From the NCBI GenBank assembly GCA_903848955.1, contig CAINHS010000051.1:19384-83383 (forward strand): a stretch of 64,000 nucleotides of DNA. Reading direction: 5' to 3'. Positions within the stretch are counted from its first letter, which is position 1. Every line of letters starts with the position of its first letter. This document shows, piece after piece, positions 1 through 8,315 of the stretch. The notes under the pieces are model-generated. The model saw only the letters and a list, made by a program, of their open reading frames with translations, was not told the origin of the DNA and did no database searches. The position numbers were made by a program, and so were the translations under genes. Source of the DNA: an uncultured beta proteobacterium (lineage in GTDB: Bacteria; Pseudomonadota; Gammaproteobacteria; Burkholderiales; Rhodocyclaceae).

Positions 1-159
1 CAGCTTGTGCAGCATGTAGTAAGGCAGCAGCAGGGGCGGCGCGCTGCGGCTCTGCAGCCAGGCACGGCACTGCCCCACCCAACCCGACAGCAGCGGCGCC
101 AGCAGCAGCGCCAGCAGGATCGCGAAGGTCTGCCCCAGCAGTCCGGAAACGCTGATCAC
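1..159 (-). CDS. hyfC: HyfC-like membrane subunit, N-terminal fragment (runs off window)
   Basis: The first 53 codons of a gene that continues past the window start. It begins at a GTG (157-159); the translation opens VISVSGLLGQTFAILL and holds one long hydrophobic helix followed by a basic stretch and PPLLLPYYMLHKL. This is the usual start of the HyfC/HycD/NuoH family, the quinone-site-side membrane subunit of group 4 hydrogenases and related complexes. It lies downstream of hyfB on the same strand, 130 bases away, in the gene order known for hyf-type modules. Whether a catalytic hydrogenase or only a proton-translocating module follows cannot be seen here. Confidence 0.75.
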   Translation of the reverse strand, partial: MISVSGLLGQTFAILLALLLAPLLSGWVGQCRAWLQSRSAPPLLLPYYMLHKL

Positions 160-205
160 AGCCGCATCCTCAATCTCCTGCCCATCGGGCAGGGCTGAGC
201 AGTCA

Positions 206-228
206 CCTCCCCCGCCTGGCGGGGGAGG
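206..228. repeat. REP-like G/C-rich hairpin between hyfB and hyfC
   Basis: A 10-bp perfect inverted repeat (206-215 with 219-228) with a 3-base loop, followed directly by more G-rich sequence to about 240. C-run/G-run hairpins of this look are common dispersed intergenic palindromes in proteobacteria. No T-run follows on either strand, so it is not a classical terminator, though it could act as a mRNA stabiliser or barrier between hyfB and hyfC. Confidence 0.5.
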
Positions 229-289
229 TCGGGCGGGGGTGCCCAGATTTGCGCCGGCAAGGCGCGGCCGGCAGGGCGCGCTTTGCTTA

Positions 290-2299
290 TCACGGCCGGG
301 CCACCAGCAGGAGTACGAGCAGGGTCACGAAGCTGTACATCAGATAGACGGCGATGCGCCCTCCCTGCAGGATCGTGACGAGTGTGGACACGCGGCCGAC
401 CAGTTTTGCCAGCGGCAGATAGAGCCAGTACCAGAAATGATCCTCGACCTTGACGGTGTAATACGGCGCGGTGTCGCGGGCCGTCGGCAGATGCCGCTGC
501 ATGCGGAACATGGGTCCGAAAATGCGCCGGATCGGCTGGCTGAAGCCCTCCGCCGTATCCTGCGCCCGCGGTCCCTGGAAGTAGTAGCCGCAGTCCCAGG
601 CCGTGGTGCGGCGGACGCGGCCATGATAGAGATGGCGCACCAGCCAGCGCCCGAGCAGCAGCGCGACGGCGATGGTGACCAGAAAGATCACCGGTTCGTA
701 GCTGGCGCGCTCCGGCGAGATCGGCGCCAGCATCCACCAGCCCTGCTGCTCCAGCTTGTCGGCCAGGCCGGTGCCGAGGAGCTGGCGCGTCGCGGCATCG
801 ATGCGCGAAATCACCGTGGACGGCAGGATCCCCAGCAGCAGGGTAATCAGCGCCAGCCAGACCAGGCCGGACTTCTCCCACGGACCCGCATCCTTGGCGT
901 CCTTCAGCCCCGGCTCGCGCATCTGGCCGAGAAAGATGATGCCGTAGAACTTGACCATGGCGAAGCCGGCCAGCGCGGCGACGAGAGCGACCAGCGCCGC
1001 CGCCACCGGCACCACCATGTTGAGCCACGGGTGCGGCAGACCGGGCGAGAAGAGGAAACTTTGCAGCAGCAGCCACTCCGAAACAAATCCGGACAGGGGC
1101 GGCAAGCCGGCGCTGGCGATCACTCCGGCGAGCGCCAGCCAGGCCACCCAGGGCATGCGATGAATCAGGCCGCCGAGCTTGCCGAGGCTGCGTTCCCTGG
1201 TCGCATGCAGCACCGATCCGGTACAGAGAAACAGCAGGCTCTTGAAGCCGGCATGGGCCAGGCAGTGGTACAGCACTGCGGTCATGGCCAGCGCCGCCAG
1301 CGCCTCCATGCGATAGGCATGAAAAATCTGCGTCAGGCCTATGCCGACGGCAATGAGCCCGATGTTTTCGATCGAGGAATAGGCCAGCAGCCGCTTCATG
1401 TCGTTTTGCACCGTGCTGTAGAGCACGCCGAACAGCGCCGTGACCAGTCCGACGGCGAGCGCGACCACACCCCACCACCAGATCGTCTCGTGCAGCAGGT
1501 CGAAGCTCACCCGCAGCAGGCCGTAGATGGCGGTTTTGAGCATCACGCCGCTCATCATCGCCGACACCGGCGAGGGTGCTGCCGGGTGCGCCTCCGGCAG
1601 CCAGACGTGAAGCGGCACCAGGCCGGCCTTGGCGCCGAAGCCGGCGAGCGCCAGCAGATAAGCCGCCGAGGCCCAGAACGGCGACAGGCCCTGGCTGCGC
1701 ATGCCGGCGAAGCTGTAGTCACCGGCGCCGCCGGTCATCACGGCGAAGGAGAGCAGGATGGCGATGGCGCCGATATGGGCGATCAGCAGATAGAGAAAGC
1801 CGGCACGGCGGATTTCCTCGTGGCGATGATCGGTGGTGACGAGGAAGAAGGACGACAGGGCCATGGTCTCCCACGCCACCATGAAGGCGTAGGCGTCGTC
1901 GGCCAGCAGCACCAGCAGCATGCTGGCGAGGAAGACGTGGTATTCGAGGCACAGCACCCCGGGCGCGGTGCCTTCACCCTTCCTGAAATAGCCGGCGGCA
2001 AAGATGGAAATGCCGGCCGAGACGAAGCCCAGCAGCAGTGCGAACACCGCCGAAAGATTGTCCAGACGCATGTGGAAGGGCAGATCCGGCAGGCCGATGA
2101 CCAGCACTGCGGTTTGCGCCGGCCCGCCGAGCGAGCCCAGCGCCACCAGGCCGACCAGCACGCCGACGAGGGCGCCGAGCGGAAACAGGGTCTTGCTGAT
2201 GAAGCGCGTGTTGCGCGGCGCCACCAACCCCAGCAGACCGATTGCCAGCCAGGTGCAGGCGGCTGTCAGCAGGGTATCGATGGGGAGAAGGCTGGTCAT
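290..2299 (-). CDS. hyfB: Hydrogenase-4 component B-like antiporter subunit
   Basis: A 669-residue polytopic inner-membrane protein of the NuoL/MrpA antiporter-like superfamily, closest in length and motifs to HyfB/HycC. The conserved glutamate of the proton channel is visible in AWETMALSSFF (E144), and the family block GAKAGLVPLHVWLPEAHP (K224) continues into PSPVSAMMSGVMLK (K255). A C-terminal amphipathic extension ends in a last membrane helix. It acts as the proton-translocating arm of a membrane hydrogenase or a related ion-pumping complex. hyfC follows downstream; sulP lies 70 bases upstream on the same strand. The function within a formate-hydrogenlyase or another complex cannot be told because the catalytic genes lie outside. 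Confidence 0.88.
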   Translation of the reverse strand: MTSLLPIDTLLTAACTWLAIGLLGLVAPRNTRFISKTLFPLGALVGVLVGLVALGSLGGPAQTAVLVIGLPDLPFHMRLDNLSAVFALLLGFVSAGISIFAAGYFRKGEGTAPGVLCLEYHVFLASMLLVLLADDAYAFMVAWETMALSSFFLVTTDHRHEEIRRAGFLYLLIAHIGAIAILLSFAVMTGGAGDYSFAGMRSQGLSPFWASAAYLLALAGFGAKAGLVPLHVWLPEAHPAAPSPVSAMMSGVMLKTAIYGLLRVSFDLLHETIWWWGVVALAVGLVTALFGVLYSTVQNDMKRLLAYSSIENIGLIAVGIGLTQIFHAYRMEALAALAMTAVLYHCLAHAGFKSLLFLCTGSVLHATRERSLGKLGGLIHRMPWVAWLALAGVIASAGLPPLSGFVSEWLLLQSFLFSPGLPHPWLNMVVPVAAALVALVAALAGFAMVKFYGIIFLGQMREPGLKDAKDAGPWEKSGLVWLALITLLLGILPSTVISRIDAATRQLLGTGLADKLEQQGWWMLAPISPERASYEPVIFLVTIAVALLLGRWLVRHLYHGRVRRTTAWDCGYYFQGPRAQDTAEGFSQPIRRIFGPMFRMQRHLPTARDTAPYYTVKVEDHFWYWLYLPLAKLVGRVSTLVTILQGGRIAVYLMYSFVTLLVLLLVARP

Positions 2300-2371
2300 G
2301 TCGGCGGCAATAATGATGGCGGATTCTATCAGCGGCGCGGCAAGCCGCGCCGCCTTGCCGCCGCTGGCGGC

Positions 2372-4522
2372 TCAGCCAAAACGCTGCTCCGGCACAGGCG
2401 CCGGTGCCGGGACCGGGCGCAGGCCATCGGCGGCGCCGAGCTTCCCCTCGCGCGAAAAGATTTTTTCCAGGGCTCGCTCGGTCGTGGCGAAAAAGCTCTT
2501 TTCACCGATCGCGGCGTACAGGCCGGTGGCCTGCATGACATCAACCACCTGCTTTTTCAAGCCGGCGAAGAGCACGACGATGCCGTTGTCGCGCAAGCGC
2601 TCGACGATGTGGTGGATCACTTCCTCGCCCGAGGCGTCAAGCTCGTTGATGCCGTCGCCGACGATCAGCAGGTAGGGTGCCTGGGGATTGTTGGCCACCG
2701 CCTCGAGGATGGCGTCCTCGAAAAAGGCGACGTTGGCGAAATAGAGCCGGCCGTCGAAGCGTACGGCGGTGACGACTTGCGACGGCGGCAGATTGTGTAC
2801 CCGGGTATCGCGCAGCGTGCCGTCCGCAAGACGCCCGAGAATGACCACGCGCGGCGACATGGTGCGATAAAGGTAGAGGCCGATGGCCAGGCCGGCTCCG
2901 GTCATGATGCCGCTGTCGAGATGCGGCGCGAACCCCAGGGTGGCGACGAAGGTGGCCACGGCGGCGATGCCGTCATGCCGGCTGGCCTTCCAGGCATGCT
3001 TGACGGCATCGACATTGATGAGGCCGATCACGGCCATGATGATTACCGCCGCCAGCACCGCCTGCGGCAGATGGTAAAGCAGCGGCGTCAGGAACAGCAG
3101 CGTCAGCAGCACGAACAGGCCGGTGAACACCGAGGACATTCCGGTCACCGCCCCGGCGTTGATGTTCACCGCCGAGCGTGAGAAGGAACCCGAAACCGGG
3201 AACGCCTGAGTCAGGCAACCGGCGATGTTGGCCAGGCCCTGACCGATCAGTTCCTGGTTCGGATCGATCTTCTGCTTGGTCTTGGCGGCGATGGCCTTGG
3301 CGATGGAAATGGCTTCCATGAAGCCCACCAGCGAAATCACCATGGCGGCCGAAAGCAGGCTGCCCAGCATCTCCCATGAAACGGCCGGCAGACCTGCGGA
3401 GGGCAGGCCTTGCGGGACATTGCCGACCACTTCGCCGCCGCCCGTGAGCTTCATGTTGCCCTGAGCCGCCCGGGCGATACGCCAACGGTGGCCATCTGCC
3501 GTCTTCCCGGCCGGCACCCGGCCCTCGGCATAGAGTTCCGCCGCCTGGCCTTCGGCGGCAACGACGCGTTCAAAGGCAAAGTTGCGGATGACGCGGTTGC
3601 GGCGACGATTCTCGTCCTCACGGTCCTTGAGCTGAAGGCGGAGCAGGTCCACCTCATAGTTGAGGGTCACCGCCTCATGGGAAAGTCCGCCGCGATCCTT
3701 GCGCACGGCCTTCAGATCGTTGGCCCGGACAACGATCTGGTCGTTGATCTCCTTGATGCGCACCTCGGTGCGGACGAACTCGGTCAGCAGGGCCCGGGCT
3801 TCCGGCTCCGCCACCTGGTCGATGGTGGCCGTGGCGTTGCGCTCGAAGCCGATCAGCCACGATGCCGCGGTGGTCACCGCCACGGCGATGAGGACACCCG
3901 GCAGTTTCGGCGCCTTTTTGCGGATCAGCCACATGATGGCGATGGCCGTCGCGCCCATGGCCAGGGTCGGCAGATGCGTATCGCCCACCAGCTTGGCGAC
4001 ACCCCAGATGTCGTTGATGAAGTGTTCGGAGCGGCCCATCGGCACGCCGATCAGCTTGTTGACCTGAGACAGGCCGATGATCATGGCGGCGGCGTTGGTA
4101 AAACCGACGATGACCGGGTGGGAGAGGAAGTTCACGATGACGCCAAGCTTGAACACCCCGAGAAACAGCTGGACGACCCCGACCAGCAGGGCCAGCATGA
4201 TGGCCAGCGCAACGTACTGCTCCGAGCCGGATGCGGCCAGCGGTGTCAGCGCCGAAGCGGTCAGCAGCGAGACCACCGCCACCGGGCCGGTGCCGAGCTG
4301 GTGCGACGACCCCCACAGCGCCGCCACCATCACCGGCAGGAAGGCGGCGTAGAGCCCGTAGTAGGCGGGCATGCCTGCCAGCTGGGCATAGGCCATCGAC
4401 TGCGGTACCAGTACCAGGGCGACGGTCAGGCCGGCAAGGAAGTCGGCCCGGAGAGTGCGTGCCGAGAAGGGGAACCAGCGCAGAAAAGGGAAAAAGCGGC
4501 GTAGCATCGAATGGGCAGGCAT
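2372..4522 (-). CDS. SulP family anion transporter with STAS domain and long charged insert
   Basis: Inner-membrane anion permease (sulfate, bicarbonate or a dicarboxylate; substrate not deducible). The SulP core is clear: GLTVALVLVPQSMAYAQLAG near the start and, in the second half, GFMEAISIAKAIAAKTKQ and SFSRSAVNINAGAVTG. The last ~110 residues form the cytoplasmic STAS domain (DGINELDASGEE). Odd feature: between the helix ending AASWLIGF and the block VVGNVPQGLP lies about 135 residues of charged, helix-prone sequence (roughly residues 228-363), where SulP proteins normally have a short loop. I chose the ATG at 4520-4522; an upstream in-frame TTG at 4588 would add 22 residues unlike a SulP start. 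Confidence 0.87.
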   Translation of the reverse strand: MPAHSMLRRFFPFLRWFPFSARTLRADFLAGLTVALVLVPQSMAYAQLAGMPAYYGLYAAFLPVMVAALWGSSHQLGTGPVAVVSLLTASALTPLAASGSEQYVALAIMLALLVGVVQLFLGVFKLGVIVNFLSHPVIVGFTNAAAMIIGLSQVNKLIGVPMGRSEHFINDIWGVAKLVGDTHLPTLAMGATAIAIMWLIRKKAPKLPGVLIAVAVTTAASWLIGFERNATATIDQVAEPEARALLTEFVRTEVRIKEINDQIVVRANDLKAVRKDRGGLSHEAVTLNYEVDLLRLQLKDREDENRRRNRVIRNFAFERVVAAEGQAAELYAEGRVPAGKTADGHRWRIARAAQGNMKLTGGGEVVGNVPQGLPSAGLPAVSWEMLGSLLSAAMVISLVGFMEAISIAKAIAAKTKQKIDPNQELIGQGLANIAGCLTQAFPVSGSFSRSAVNINAGAVTGMSSVFTGLFVLLTLLFLTPLLYHLPQAVLAAVIIMAVIGLINVDAVKHAWKASRHDGIAAVATFVATLGFAPHLDSGIMTGAGLAIGLYLYRTMSPRVVILGRLADGTLRDTRVHNLPPSQVVTAVRFDGRLYFANVAFFEDAILEAVANNPQAPYLLIVGDGINELDASGEEVIHHIVERLRDNGIVVLFAGLKKQVVDVMQATGLYAAIGEKSFFATTERALEKIFSREGKLGAADGLRPVPAPAPVPEQRFG

Positions 4523-4663
4523 CGTAGTAACGGTGGGGTTGCTCAGCCGCCATCCGGCGGCGGGCGCCGGCAGCGGTAAGATGCTCAATCATAGACGCCC
4601 GACCTGCCGCCGGACGGATACATTTTTTATATTTCAATCAGCCGCGCATATTGACCGTTCGCC

Positions 4664-5215
4664 ATGGGACACAGACTCTCGAAAATTTACACCCGTACCG
4701 GCGACGCCGGCACTACCGGCCTCGGCGACGGTTCGCGCGTCGCCAAGGATGCCCGCCGCGTCGCCGCCATGGGCGACGTCGATGAGCTCAACTCGCTGAT
4801 CGGCGTCATTCTCTGCGAGGAGCTGCCCACCGACGTGCGTGAACTGTTCACCGGCATCCAGCACGATCTGTTCGATCTCGGCGGCGAACTGTCGATCCCT
4901 GGCGCAACGCTGCTGAAAGCCACGCAACCGGCACGACTGGAAGCCGCGATCGACCGCTACAACGCAGATCTGGGACCGCTCAAGGAATTCATTCTGCCCG
5001 GCGGCAACCGGGCCGCCGCCCTGACCCATCTGGCACGTACCGTCTGCCGCCGCGCCGAACGCGTCACGGTTGCGCTTGCCGCCGGGGAAGCGGTGTCGGA
5101 CGCCGCAAGGCAATACCTCAACCGCCTCTCCGATCTGCTCTTCGTCCTCGGGCGCTGGCTGAACCGGGCCGCCGGCGGCGGCGATGTCTTGTGGCAGAAG
5201 GGCAGGAACGCCTGA
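4664..5215 (+). CDS. PduO-type cob(I)alamin adenosyltransferase
   Basis: A 183-residue protein that transfers the adenosyl group of ATP to cob(I)alamin to make coenzyme B12. The PduO-type N-terminal ATP-binding motif is present (IYTRTGDAGTTGLGDG, residues 8-23), followed by the family block GDVDELNSLIG and the C-terminal RRAERV and YLNRLSDLLFVLGRWLNR helices. Full family length, cytoplasmic. It is transcribed alone, divergently from the SulP gene with about 140 bases between them. No cobalamin riboswitch is recognisable upstream. Confidence 0.93.
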   Translation: MGHRLSKIYTRTGDAGTTGLGDGSRVAKDARRVAAMGDVDELNSLIGVILCEELPTDVRELFTGIQHDLFDLGGELSIPGATLLKATQPARLEAAIDRYNADLGPLKEFILPGGNRAAALTHLARTVCRRAERVTVALAAGEAVSDAARQYLNRLSDLLFVLGRWLNRAAGGGDVLWQKGRNA

Positions 5216-5257
5216 GAGCAAGGCGAAGGCGCAACAACCGGCGCCGCGGTGAAGCGT

Positions 5258-5788
5258 CTAGCGAATGCGCGAACGCCGGGCTTCCATGCACTCGAGGAGT
5301 TGCGCGCTGACGCCGCGCAGGCGCTGATTCAGCAGCATCAGCAATTCCATCATCAGTTTGACGCCGATGCGCGGCTCGTCGGCAATGATGCGCGAAAGAC
5401 TTTCCCGGTCGAGCACCGCCACTTCGACCTTGTCCAGCGCAATGCAACTGGCAAAGCGCGGCTCGCCGTCTATCAGCGACATCTCGCCCAGGGTCTTGCC
5501 CGGACCGGCCGTGCCCATGATCTGCGGCAAGCCGCGCACGTCCTTCTTGACGATCTCGATGCTGCCGTCGAGCACCAGCATCATGAAATCGCCTTCGTCA
5601 CCCTCGCGGATGATTTCCGTGCCCAGCGGCGCGCGGTAGCAGCGCATGTAGCGGGCGAGGCCTTCCAGCTCATCGGGTTCGAAGTCCTCGAACAACTGGA
5701 TGACCTCGATGATCTCGCTGATGCGGCCGACGAACGGCATGGCATCACCGAGAAACTCGACGCTGGGGATTCTCTCTATCGAAATCAT
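5258..5788 (-). CDS. Cyclic nucleotide-binding domain protein
   Basis: A 176-residue soluble protein with one CRP-type cyclic-nucleotide-binding domain in its centre and no DNA-binding helix-turn-helix, so it is not a CRP/FNR regulator. The phosphate-binding cassette looks intact: LGEMSLIDGEPRFAS with the Gly-Glu and the Arg that contact the cyclic phosphate. The N-terminal ~40 residues and the C-terminal ~40 are helical flanks. It starts at ATG 5788 and overlaps the stop of the UbiA-like gene by 4 bases (ATGA), so the two are cotranslated. A sensor or scaffold role is likely; the target is unknown. Confidence 0.85.
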   Translation of the reverse strand: MISIERIPSVEFLGDAMPFVGRISEIIEVIQLFEDFEPDELEGLARYMRCYRAPLGTEIIREGDEGDFMMLVLDGSIEIVKKDVRGLPQIMGTAGPGKTLGEMSLIDGEPRFASCIALDKVEVAVLDRESLSRIIADEPRIGVKLMMELLMLLNQRLRGVSAQLLECMEARRSRIR

Positions 5789-6786
5789 GGCTTTGGCATT
5801 ATAGCGCCGCCCAGCAGGGCAAGCACCAGCAGCAGCCAGCCGAGCGTCGCGGCCAGCAGATGCGGATCGGCCAGCAGTTCCTGCGCCGGATCGCCGCCGC
5901 CGCCGCGGGCATGCAGCCGCCACAGGTAACGCAGCATGCCGTAGAGGACGAAGGGCACCGTCGCGATCAGGCCACGCGTGCCGTGCAAGGCCACGGTCTC
6001 GGCGCTGACCGTGTAGAGGGCGTAGGAAATCACCGTGCCGGCCGCCGCGACGCCGATGAACTGGTCGAGCATGGGCGCCGTGTAGTGTTCCAGCACGCGG
6101 CGGTGACCGGCGCTGTCGGCCTGCAGGGCGTTGAGTTCGGCACGGCGCTTGGCGAAGCCGAGGAACAGCGTCAGCATCAGGCCGCACAGCAGCAGCCACT
6201 GCGACGGCGCGATGCCGATGCCCAGCGTCCCGGCCAGGATGCGCAGCATGAAGCCTGCCGCGATGATGAAGACATCGAGAATGACGACGTGCTTGAGGCC
6301 CAGGCTGTAGCCGACGTTGAGCACCACATAGACCAGAAATATCCAGGGCGCCGAACCGGCAAACTTCCAGACGATGACGCCACCGAGAAGCAGGCATGCC
6401 GCGCCCAGCGCGACGGCCGCCGCAACGCTCACGGTTGCCGCTGCCAGCGGCCGGTGCTTCTTTTTCGGATGCAGCCGGTCCTGCTCGCGATCGATCAGAT
6501 CGTTCATCACGTAAACGGCAGACGCCAGCAGGCAGAAGGCGGCAAAGGCAGCCAGCGCCTGTCCCAGTTTGGCCGGATCGCTCCAGGCATGGCCGAACAG
6601 CAGGCCGACAAAGACGAAGCCGTTCTTGAGCCACTGGTGGGGGCGCAGCAACCTGAAATACGCGCCCCACCCCCCGTCCCCCGCCCCGGGGGCGGCGGTG
6701 ACGGGTGTTCGTCCGCTGGCGCGGACTCCCTTGTGTTGGCTTGCCCCGACTCGGGGCGGCCCTTCGTCGGGGCTCAACGGCGGCAT
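5785..6786 (-). CDS. UbiA-family decaprenyl-phosphate phosphoribosyltransferase-like protein
   Basis: Polytopic membrane prenyltransferase of the UbiA superfamily. The substrate motif NDLIDREQDRLHPKKKHRP (residues 95-113), the RPHQWLKNGFVF entry helix and the second Asp-rich-region replacement GFAKRRAEL match the decaprenyl-phosphate 5-phosphoribose synthase subgroup (Rv3806c, NoeC) rather than the ubiquinone enzyme. That reaction adds phosphoribose to a polyprenyl phosphate as the first step to lipid-linked arabinose or ribose. The first ~40 residues are low-complexity and look derived from a repeat; a TTG near residue 46 is a possible later start. It overlaps the GT39 gene upstream (13 bases) and the cNBD gene downstream (4 bases). 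Confidence 0.82.
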   Translation of the reverse strand: MPPLSPDEGPPRVGASQHKGVRASGRTPVTAAPGAGDGGWGAYFRLLRPHQWLKNGFVFVGLLFGHAWSDPAKLGQALAAFAAFCLLASAVYVMNDLIDREQDRLHPKKKHRPLAAATVSVAAAVALGAACLLLGGVIVWKFAGSAPWIFLVYVVLNVGYSLGLKHVVILDVFIIAAGFMLRILAGTLGIGIAPSQWLLLCGLMLTLFLGFAKRRAELNALQADSAGHRRVLEHYTAPMLDQFIGVAAAGTVISYALYTVSAETVALHGTRGLIATVPFVLYGMLRYLWRLHARGGGGDPAQELLADPHLLAATLGWLLLVLALLGGAIMPKP

Positions 6787-8303
6787 GTCTCCCCCGGAAA
6801 ATATCTATCGCACATGTAACACGCAGTTTGCGGCAACCACGCCGGAAGTGCATAGTACTTCTGCCTGACGCCGGCCAGCACCCCGTCGCGGTAGGCGGCG
6901 TAGTCGAAGCCCTCGCCCTTCACCCGCCAGAAGCGCGCGCCGCGCAGTTCGAAGCTGTCGCTGCTGACCTGGCGGAAATACTTGCGATAGTCGTCCAGGT
7001 TCGGCGCGGACTTCCTCAGGATCAGGATGTTGCGGCCCGCCAGCAAGCGGAAGTCGGTCACCAGGTCGTCGTGCCGGGCATGGCTCGACGCCGCGCCGAA
7101 AACCATGACGTAGCGGCGCAGGTTGTAGCCCAGAGTTACCGCATTCGAATAGCCGTCCATCGCCAGCACCCAGTCGCCGCTCCCGGCCGTGTAATACGGC
7201 GGCAACTCCTGCGCCAACCCGCGGGGCTCGAAGCTGAGCACGATGCCGTCATACAGGCGGGTTTTCTGCCAGGTTTCCAGCGGCAGGCGGGAGACAATCA
7301 GTACGACGGCGATGTGCAGCAGCGCAAAGCCGGCGAAGAACAGGCCGAGACGGCGCAGGCCGCCGGGATCCAGGCGCAGCGCCAGCCAGATCATGACAAA
7401 CGGCACGAAGGAAAGCAGCCAGTGCAGGCCGATCTGCTTGACCGGCGAGAGCAGGGCAAACAGCAGAAACGGCACCCAGGCCAGGGTGCCCAGTGTTGCC
7501 GGCAGCGCAGATCCGGCACCCGGGTCGGCGGCCGCAGTCCGGCGCCGGCGCCATGCCAGCCACAGCACCGGCGGGCCGAGGACATAGAGCAGCGTGAGCG
7601 CATACAGCAGCGGCGTCTGCAGCGACCAGCCGGCATCGTCGTGACGGTTGACGAAGTTGAACATATAGTTCGGCCAGCAATGGCCGCTGTTCCACCACGC
7701 CATCAGGGCCAGCGCCGGCAGGGTGCAGGCATAGGCGACGGCGAGGCCGGCAAAGGCACCGGGCGTGCGCCGGCGCAGGACATCGACCAGATAGGCAAAA
7801 CCGAGAATCGCCGCGAAATACTTGGAGAGCACCGCCCCGGCCAGCAGCACACCGGCCGCCAGATACCAGCGCGGCGCGTCGTCGCGGGAGGCGCGAATCC
7901 ATGCCAGGCCGGAAAATACGCTGAAATAGACTAGCGGCGTGTCGGTGGTGATGAACACGTTCCAGACATTCACCGGCGCCAGCAGCACCAACAGGGCCGT
8001 CCACAGCCGGCGCTCCTGGCCGATGCCGGCAACCAGCCGCGGCAAGGCGAAGTAGGCCGCCAATGCCAGCACTGCCGGTTGCAGGATGGCCGGCAAGCGC
8101 AGCCACCATTCGACATCGCTGATGCGCAGCAAGGCCGCCAGCCACCAGCCGATCATCGGCGGGTGATCGTAGAAACCCCAGTCCGGCTTCCAGCCCCACC
8201 AGATGAAATAGGCCTCGTCGCCGGTAATCGGAAAGGCGGCCGCCAGCCAGAAACGGAATATCAGCGTCAGAACCAGCAGCGCGGCGAAAAGGCGGCCGGT
8301 CAT
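6774..8303 (-). CDS. GT39 (ArnT/PMT-like) polyprenyl-phosphate-sugar glycosyltransferase
   Basis: A 509-residue GT-C fold membrane glycosyltransferase. The catalytic Asp of the first periplasmic loop is in FPITGDEAYFIWWGW (about residue 29), followed by FYDHPPMIGWW, typical of the ArnT/PMT_2 family, then ten or more membrane helices and a C-terminal periplasmic domain ending with two Cys close together. Such enzymes take sugar from a polyprenyl-phosphate donor and attach it to a lipid or protein outside the membrane. It overlaps the start of the phosphoribosyltransferase-like gene, which suggests that the two share a lipid-linked pentose pathway. Acceptor unknown (lipid A, glycan or pilin are options). 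Confidence 0.85.
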   Translation of the reverse strand: MTGRLFAALLVLTLIFRFWLAAAFPITGDEAYFIWWGWKPDWGFYDHPPMIGWWLAALLRISDVEWWLRLPAILQPAVLALAAYFALPRLVAGIGQERRLWTALLVLLAPVNVWNVFITTDTPLVYFSVFSGLAWIRASRDDAPRWYLAAGVLLAGAVLSKYFAAILGFAYLVDVLRRRTPGAFAGLAVAYACTLPALALMAWWNSGHCWPNYMFNFVNRHDDAGWSLQTPLLYALTLLYVLGPPVLWLAWRRRRTAAADPGAGSALPATLGTLAWVPFLLFALLSPVKQIGLHWLLSFVPFVMIWLALRLDPGGLRRLGLFFAGFALLHIAVVLIVSRLPLETWQKTRLYDGIVLSFEPRGLAQELPPYYTAGSGDWVLAMDGYSNAVTLGYNLRRYVMVFGAASSHARHDDLVTDFRLLAGRNILILRKSAPNLDDYRKYFRQVSSDSFELRGARFWRVKGEGFDYAAYRDGVLAGVRQKYYALPAWLPQTACYMCDRYFPGETCRR

Positions 8304-8315
8304 GGCGCCGGCTTG

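Noticed and set aside
239..3181. A 980-codon open frame on the plus strand across hyfB and sulP
   Set aside because: It is antisense to two clear membrane-protein genes, its translation is rich in Gln/His/Arg/Gly without any domain, and long antisense frames are expected at this GC content.
4523..4663. Cobalamin riboswitch ahead of the adenosyltransferase
   Set aside because: The leader is too short and shows no B12-box or pairing elements.
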